This document shows positions 15,335 through 18,769 of a stretch of 18,769 nt of DNA, piece by piece. The number at the start of each line of letters is the position of its first letter. Position 1 is the stretch's first letter. The DNA is from Bacteroidales bacterium. Lineage in GTDB: Bacteria; Bacteroidota; Bacteroidia; Bacteroidales; UBA10428. Location: contig JAFGOZ010000659.1 in NCBI GenBank assembly GCA_016926235.1, positions 1 to 18,769 of the forward strand. The letters run 5' to 3'. Position numbers and translations under genes: made by a program. The notes beneath the pieces were generated by a model. That model searched no databases. It was given only the letters and a program-made list of their open reading frames with translations, and was not told the origin of the DNA.

Positions 15335-15395
15335 ATTATTATGCTTTATTTCTTTCTACTTTTATCTTTTTACTTTTGTCTTTTGTCTTTTATTT
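15335..15395 (-). repeat. A/G-rich short-repeat leader before mcrB
   Basis: On the minus strand this gap between hsdS and mcrB is a near-tandem array of 6-7 nt units (AAAAGAC, AAAAGAC, AAAAGTA, AAAAGATA, AAAGTAG). It contains no recognisable promoter or terminator. The same kind of purine-rich filler is common between Bacteroidota genes. Its repetitive nature could allow slippage and change the spacing to the mcrB start. Confidence 0.45.
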
Positions 15396-16571
15396 TCACA
15401 GATTTCCCTTAAAAGCCCTCTGCAGCAAACTCTGAAAAAGCCCTTCGCTCTTTTCAATACTTTTTTGTGTTAGTTCTTTTTGTTTGATAATGCTCATTAT
15501 TATTCCCGAAAATTTATCCTGAAGATCAATTGGGGGCACAGGAATCTCAAACCCTTTCATAATGGATGTATTTAGATTAGGTTGTGTTCCTTCCGGTGCT
15601 GAATTCCTGAAATAATTTGATATACTATTAAGTAGTTTTAAGAGAAAGATTTTATTAAGTATTGTATCATCAATTTCTTCGAAACAAAGCCAACCGTCAT
15701 GGATACATCCTCTAATCTTTAAAATTCTAGCAAATCCTAGACTCACTCCACAATTTGCAAAAATAAGTGTACCTGGTTCCAATACAACGCTCCTTCTTGC
15801 ACCCTCTTCAGTGACCGCTTCTCTTGTATCTTCAATATAAATATCACTACCAGAAGTGCCATCACCAATTTTGATCCAAGGAACAGTTCCTCCAAGAAAA
15901 TCACTTATTGGTCTTGGTGATGCCCCTCTACGAATTTTTACCAATTGTCCTAATGGTTTCTTAGGCCATGATTTGTGGTTCATTATAACATCCCCAAACA
16001 TCTCCAGAAACACGCTTTGCGCCAGCAGATCATATTTTTCAAGTATCTCTTGGTTTTTCCGGCGGATGGCATCGGCATGATCGAGGATGGCGGCGATGCG
16101 TTGCTGCTCTGGAAGGGGTGGAAGGGGAATCTTAACTTTGTCGGAAAATCTTTTAGAAATTCCACCAACCGTTGCACCGTGAAAATCAGACATTATTTGT
16201 CTGTTTCCATTTTTACTTGCCAGGTAATAGTAAATATATTTTGGATGAGCTAGATTACAATTGATTTTTATTCTGAAAACATGTTCATTAATTGCAGCTT
16301 TTTTGAAAGGGAAATCAGTTCCAACATAGCTTACTTTACCTGTTGTTGCACCGTCTTTAACAATCAAAATATCTCTCTCTTCTATTTTTCCTGAATTAAT
16401 TGAATTATAAAAATCCAGTGAAACGTTCTTAACATTGGTAAAATCAAAACTGCCATTTCTATCAAGATGTTCAGCTCCTAAGCTTGGTACATCACCTACT
16501 CGGTTTACTCCACCTTTCGGTCTTGATCCGCTTTCAATGATTTCTATTATTTCTGATAGAACTTTGGTCAT
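15396..16571 (-). CDS. hsdS: Type I restriction specificity subunit with two target-recognition domains
   Basis: HsdS sets the bipartite DNA sequence that the HsdM methylase and HsdR nuclease act on. TRD1 covers about residues 1-150. The first conserved spacer helix starts at LPPLPEQQRIAAILDHADAIRR (150-171) and continues to about 193. TRD2 covers about 200-345. The second conserved region starts at IPVPPIDLQDKF (343-354) and ends in the usual SLLQRAFKG (381-389). At 391 aa it is complete. The start codon overlaps the hsdM stop by 4 nt (ATGA), a tight coupling that supports this start. There is only one hsdS and no second TRD gene, recombinase or inverted repeat, so TRD shuffling is not supported here. 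A long run of TRD residues is more AT-rich than hsdM, as is common for these fast-changing domains. Confidence 0.95.
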   Translation of the reverse strand: MTKVLSEIIEIIESGSRPKGGVNRVGDVPSLGAEHLDRNGSFDFTNVKNVSLDFYNSINSGKIEERDILIVKDGATTGKVSYVGTDFPFKKAAINEHVFRIKINCNLAHPKYIYYYLASKNGNRQIMSDFHGATVGGISKRFSDKVKIPLPPLPEQQRIAAILDHADAIRRKNQEILEKYDLLAQSVFLEMFGDVIMNHKSWPKKPLGQLVKIRRGASPRPISDFLGGTVPWIKIGDGTSGSDIYIEDTREAVTEEGARRSVVLEPGTLIFANCGVSLGFARILKIRGCIHDGWLCFEEIDDTILNKIFLLKLLNSISNYFRNSAPEGTQPNLNTSIMKGFEIPVPPIDLQDKFSGIIMSIIKQKELTQKSIEKSEGLFQSLLQRAFKGNL

Positions 16572-18034
16572 CCTAAGAGAGTTTTTAAATTCTTTAGCAA
16601 ATCTGACTTTTCCGCTTCAATTTTGTCAATCTGGGCCAGTATTGTCTTAGGTGATTCGTAATTAACTTCTTCGTAAATAATTTCCTTGTATTTGTTGACT
16701 GAAAGATCAAATCCATTATCTCTTATTTCATCAACTGCAACAAAAAACGATTTCTCTGTCCTCTTCCTCTCTTTTTCATTTTCCCTGCTTCTCCACTTGG
16801 CAATGATGTCCGGAATATCATCAGCATCAATTTTCTGCCGCTTGTCATCAAGACTGTAACCGTCGGCTTCCATGTCATAAAACCATATATCCGACGTTCC
16901 TCCCTTTCCTGTTTTTGTAAATATGAGCACTGCAGTGGAAACACCTGCATAAGGACGGAATACTCCGGCCGGCATTGAGATAACACCTTCAAGCTGGTTA
17001 TTGTCGATAAGCTCTTTACGTATGGCTTTGTGAGCATTTGATGAACCGAACAATACGCCGTCGGGCACGATCACCGCGCACCTTCCTCCCACTTTCAGCG
17101 ACCTTAGCATCAAAGCAAGGAAAAGAAGCTCTGTCTTTTTGGTCTTGACGGATTTCAGCAGTCCGCTCTCAACACTCTCATAATCAAGTGATCCCTTAAA
17201 TGGCGGGTTTGCAAGCACCAGCGTGAATTTCTCAGTCATACCGGCATTCGATTCGGAAAGGGAATCTTTGTCGTCGAGATTGGGATTCTCAATACCGTGC
17301 AGCAGCATGTTCATTGCCCCGATCCGTATCATTGTGGCATCGAACTCGTTGCCGTTGAACATTGTTTTATTGTAGTGGTCCCTGAATGACTTTTTGTGTA
17401 TCAGCTCAGGTTTATGCTCCCTGAAATATTCGCTTACGGCAACGAGGAATCCGCAAGTCCCGGCAGCAGGATCGCAAACAATATCATCTTCTTTTGGTTC
17501 CATAAGTTCAACCATCATTTTTATTATATGCCTGGGTGTACGGAACTGACCGTTTTGTCCGGCGGTTGCTATTTTTGAGAGCAGGTATTCATAGAGATCG
17601 CCTTTGGTGTCGAGGTCGTCCATAGGTATTTCCGATATCATGTTTACTACCTTGTCGAGCAGGGAAGGAGTGGGGACCATGAATGTTGCTCCCTTAAGGT
17701 ATTTTGAGTATGATGAACCATTGACATTTGCCAGGCTTTTCATAAGATCGAATACCCCGCCTTCGCGGATAAATGTCCTGTACATCTTTTCCGGATCGAA
17801 GTTTCTGAACTTACTCCATCGGAGGTCCTGTTGCTCGTTGCTGAAATATCTCCTTTCTGCCGGAGCCCCAAGCATATTTGCCTTTAGCTCTTCGCGTGTT
17901 TCGAGCTCGTCGAGACGCTTTATAAATAACAGGTAAGTAATCTGTTCAATAACTGTTAACGGATTTGAGATGCCTCCTGTCCAGAAGGCAGTCCACACTT
18001 TATCGACACGGTTACGGAGTTCTGTTGTGAGCAT
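16568..18034 (-). CDS. hsdM: Type I restriction DNA adenine methyltransferase (HsdM)
   Basis: HsdM transfers a methyl group from S-adenosylmethionine to N6 of adenine in the HsdS target, protecting host DNA and forming the core of the restriction complex. Residues 1-150 are the helical N-terminal domain (LRNRVDKVWTAFW at 6-18). FRTPRHIIKMM (164-174) precedes the catalytic domain. DPAAGTCGF (188-196) is the SAM-binding motif, corresponding to the FxGxG motif of other enzymes, and ANPPF (275-279) is the catalytic N/D-P-P-Y/F motif of N6-adenine methylases. The C-terminus ends in a helical segment with IDKIEAEKSDLLKNL, likely contacting HsdS. At 488 aa it is close to EcoAI-type HsdM. It overlaps hsdS by 4 nt and begins 3 nt after the upstream unknown gene. 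Confidence 0.96.
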   Translation of the reverse strand: MLTTELRNRVDKVWTAFWTGGISNPLTVIEQITYLLFIKRLDELETREELKANMLGAPAERRYFSNEQQDLRWSKFRNFDPEKMYRTFIREGGVFDLMKSLANVNGSSYSKYLKGATFMVPTPSLLDKVVNMISEIPMDDLDTKGDLYEYLLSKIATAGQNGQFRTPRHIIKMMVELMEPKEDDIVCDPAAGTCGFLVAVSEYFREHKPELIHKKSFRDHYNKTMFNGNEFDATMIRIGAMNMLLHGIENPNLDDKDSLSESNAGMTEKFTLVLANPPFKGSLDYESVESGLLKSVKTKKTELLFLALMLRSLKVGGRCAVIVPDGVLFGSSNAHKAIRKELIDNNQLEGVISMPAGVFRPYAGVSTAVLIFTKTGKGGTSDIWFYDMEADGYSLDDKRQKIDADDIPDIIAKWRSRENEKERKRTEKSFFVAVDEIRDNGFDLSVNKYKEIIYEEVNYESPKTILAQIDKIEAEKSDLLKNLKTLLG

Positions 18035-18037
18035 GAT

Positions 18038-18769
18038 TTATTTTGTTTTTTTGTTTTTCAGATCTTCCATAAATGATTTGAACCAATAAAGTATTTCGCA
18101 AAGTGCTGTAATAACGCTTTGCAGTGCATATGGGCTCACATCAGTTTCTCCAATATATTGATGTGAAAAAGTACTGGTCATTTCATTAACATAAACCATT
18201 AATTTATAAATGTGAGGAGGTACACGCTCAATTCCGGTAAATTTTGTCAGGCCGATTACTGCTGTATAGCCTCCAATATATTGAATGCATGCATTTAATT
18301 TAATCTCCTTTCCCGAGAAACATCTTTCATCCATTATTTTTTCTTCTCTCAGTTTCCAGAAAATGCTTTCCAGTATCTTTCTTACAGGAGTAAAGAAATC
18401 TTCAGGCGCTATTCGCCAGGAAGGATTCTCAGTAAAAGTAGCAAGTTCAATAAATTTTCTGCCGTACTCTACAGGGAGAATATCTTTCCGGAATAATTCG
18501 AGAATATGCTCATATTTTTTCCTTATCCGTAAAACCGGCATGCTTTTGATAATTTCTACCAGGTAGCTGAACATTTCATTTTCCCTTCCTTTTGAGAAAA
18601 TTCTGATGTCTCTTAGTTTTTGTATCTCTCTTACAATGGCATCTTCAATATATCCTGTATTGATCACAAAGGGGATCATCAAGCCTCTTCCTTCCATTTC
18701 TTTTAGGTCATTTAAAGCTCCTATTATGTGGGCCATGCACTCAGAGGCATCATCCCTGGTAATTTTGCC
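18038..18769 (-). CDS. Unrecognised helical protein, 5' end outside the window
   Basis: The frame is open to the right edge. An ATG at 18736 is possible, but 11 further in-frame codons precede it without a stop, so the real start may lie outside. At least 232 residues are present, mostly helical and soluble. There is a RRAP-type stretch around FTENPSWRIAPEDFF (residues about 103-117 from the ATG), followed by TPVRKILESIFWKLREE, and a C-terminal pair of helices (VNEMTSTFSHQYIGETD, then SPYALQSVITALCEILYWF). That last arrangement (a polar turn ending in Ser-His, then a hydrophobic helix) recalls HEPN-like helical domains seen in other defence genes, but the Arg of the catalytic motif is absent, so this is speculative. 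It stops 3 nt before the hsdM start, so it is part of the restriction operon and translationally coupled to it. It may regulate or accompany the type I enzyme. Confidence 0.65.
   Translation of the reverse strand, partial: GKITRDDASECMAHIIGALNDLKEMEGRGLMIPFVINTGYIEDAIVREIQKLRDIRIFSKGRENEMFSYLVEIIKSMPVLRIRKKYEHILELFRKDILPVEYGRKFIELATFTENPSWRIAPEDFFTPVRKILESIFWKLREEKIMDERCFSGKEIKLNACIQYIGGYTAVIGLTKFTGIERVPPHIYKLMVYVNEMTSTFSHQYIGETDVSPYALQSVITALCEILYWFKSFMEDLKNKKTK

Noticed and set aside
15396..16571. Phase-variable hsdS with invertible TRDs
   Set aside because: Only one hsdS, no recombinase gene and no inverted repeats around the TRDs are visible in the window.

Overview
The window looks like chromosomal DNA of a Bacteroidota-type bacterium, probably an uncultured Bacteroidales relative. 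It is AT-rich, genes lack obvious Shine-Dalgarno sequences, and the one convincing promoter-like site (upstream of hsdR) has a TTG / TAnnTTTG-like layout. This placement is inference from composition and protein style. Almost the whole window is an anti-phage defence island made of two convergent blocks.

Left edge (1-1256, + strand): the 3' end of a membrane protein gene that resembles the C-terminus of DUF4407 proteins, then two small unrecognised genes (125 and 189 aa).

Retron block (about 1354-7632, + strand): this is the most interesting part. The 335-bp gap before a reverse transcriptase gene holds a complete candidate retron ncRNA. A perfect 13-bp inverted repeat (a1 1354-1366, a2 1571-1583) encloses two GC-rich msr-type hairpins, one with a C(UUCG)G tetraloop, and a long imperfect msd-type stem. 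The RT (401 aa) starts 8 nt after a2. It carries the retron signatures NAxxH (NAMIH), YADD and VTG. Three tightly packed genes follow: a 323-aa unrecognised protein with a HEPN-like RNRVH segment, a 741-aa RecD-like superfamily 1 helicase with a duplicated C-terminal module, and a 535-aa helical-repeat (TPR-like) protein ending in cold-shock/S1-like OB folds. Spacings of 6, 22 and 1 nt suggest one transcript. I do not recognise this RT, HEPN-like, helicase and TPR-OB combination as a described retron type. My reading is that the msDNA/RT particle guards the host, the HEPN-like protein is the candidate toxin, and the helicase and OB proteins sense or process nucleic acid.

Restriction block (7661-18769, - strand): read 5' to 3' this is a 232+ aa unrecognised gene entering from the right edge, hsdM, hsdS (two target-recognition domains), mcrB (with two EVE/PUA-like modules before the AAA+ domain), mcrC, hsdR (EcoEI-like, DUF4145-type N-terminus), and a 155-aa coiled-coil protein. 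A type IV methyl-dependent McrBC system is therefore inserted between the specificity and restriction subunits of a type I system. hsdM-hsdS overlap by 4 nt and mcrB-mcrC are 1 nt apart, so both pairs are probably translationally coupled. hsdR appears to have its own promoter.

The two blocks meet tail to tail at 7632/7661 with only 28 bp between them. No tRNA, rRNA, insertion sequence, CRISPR array, integrase or attachment site is visible. The only non-coding stretch over 300 bp is 1257-1591, which holds the retron ncRNA.
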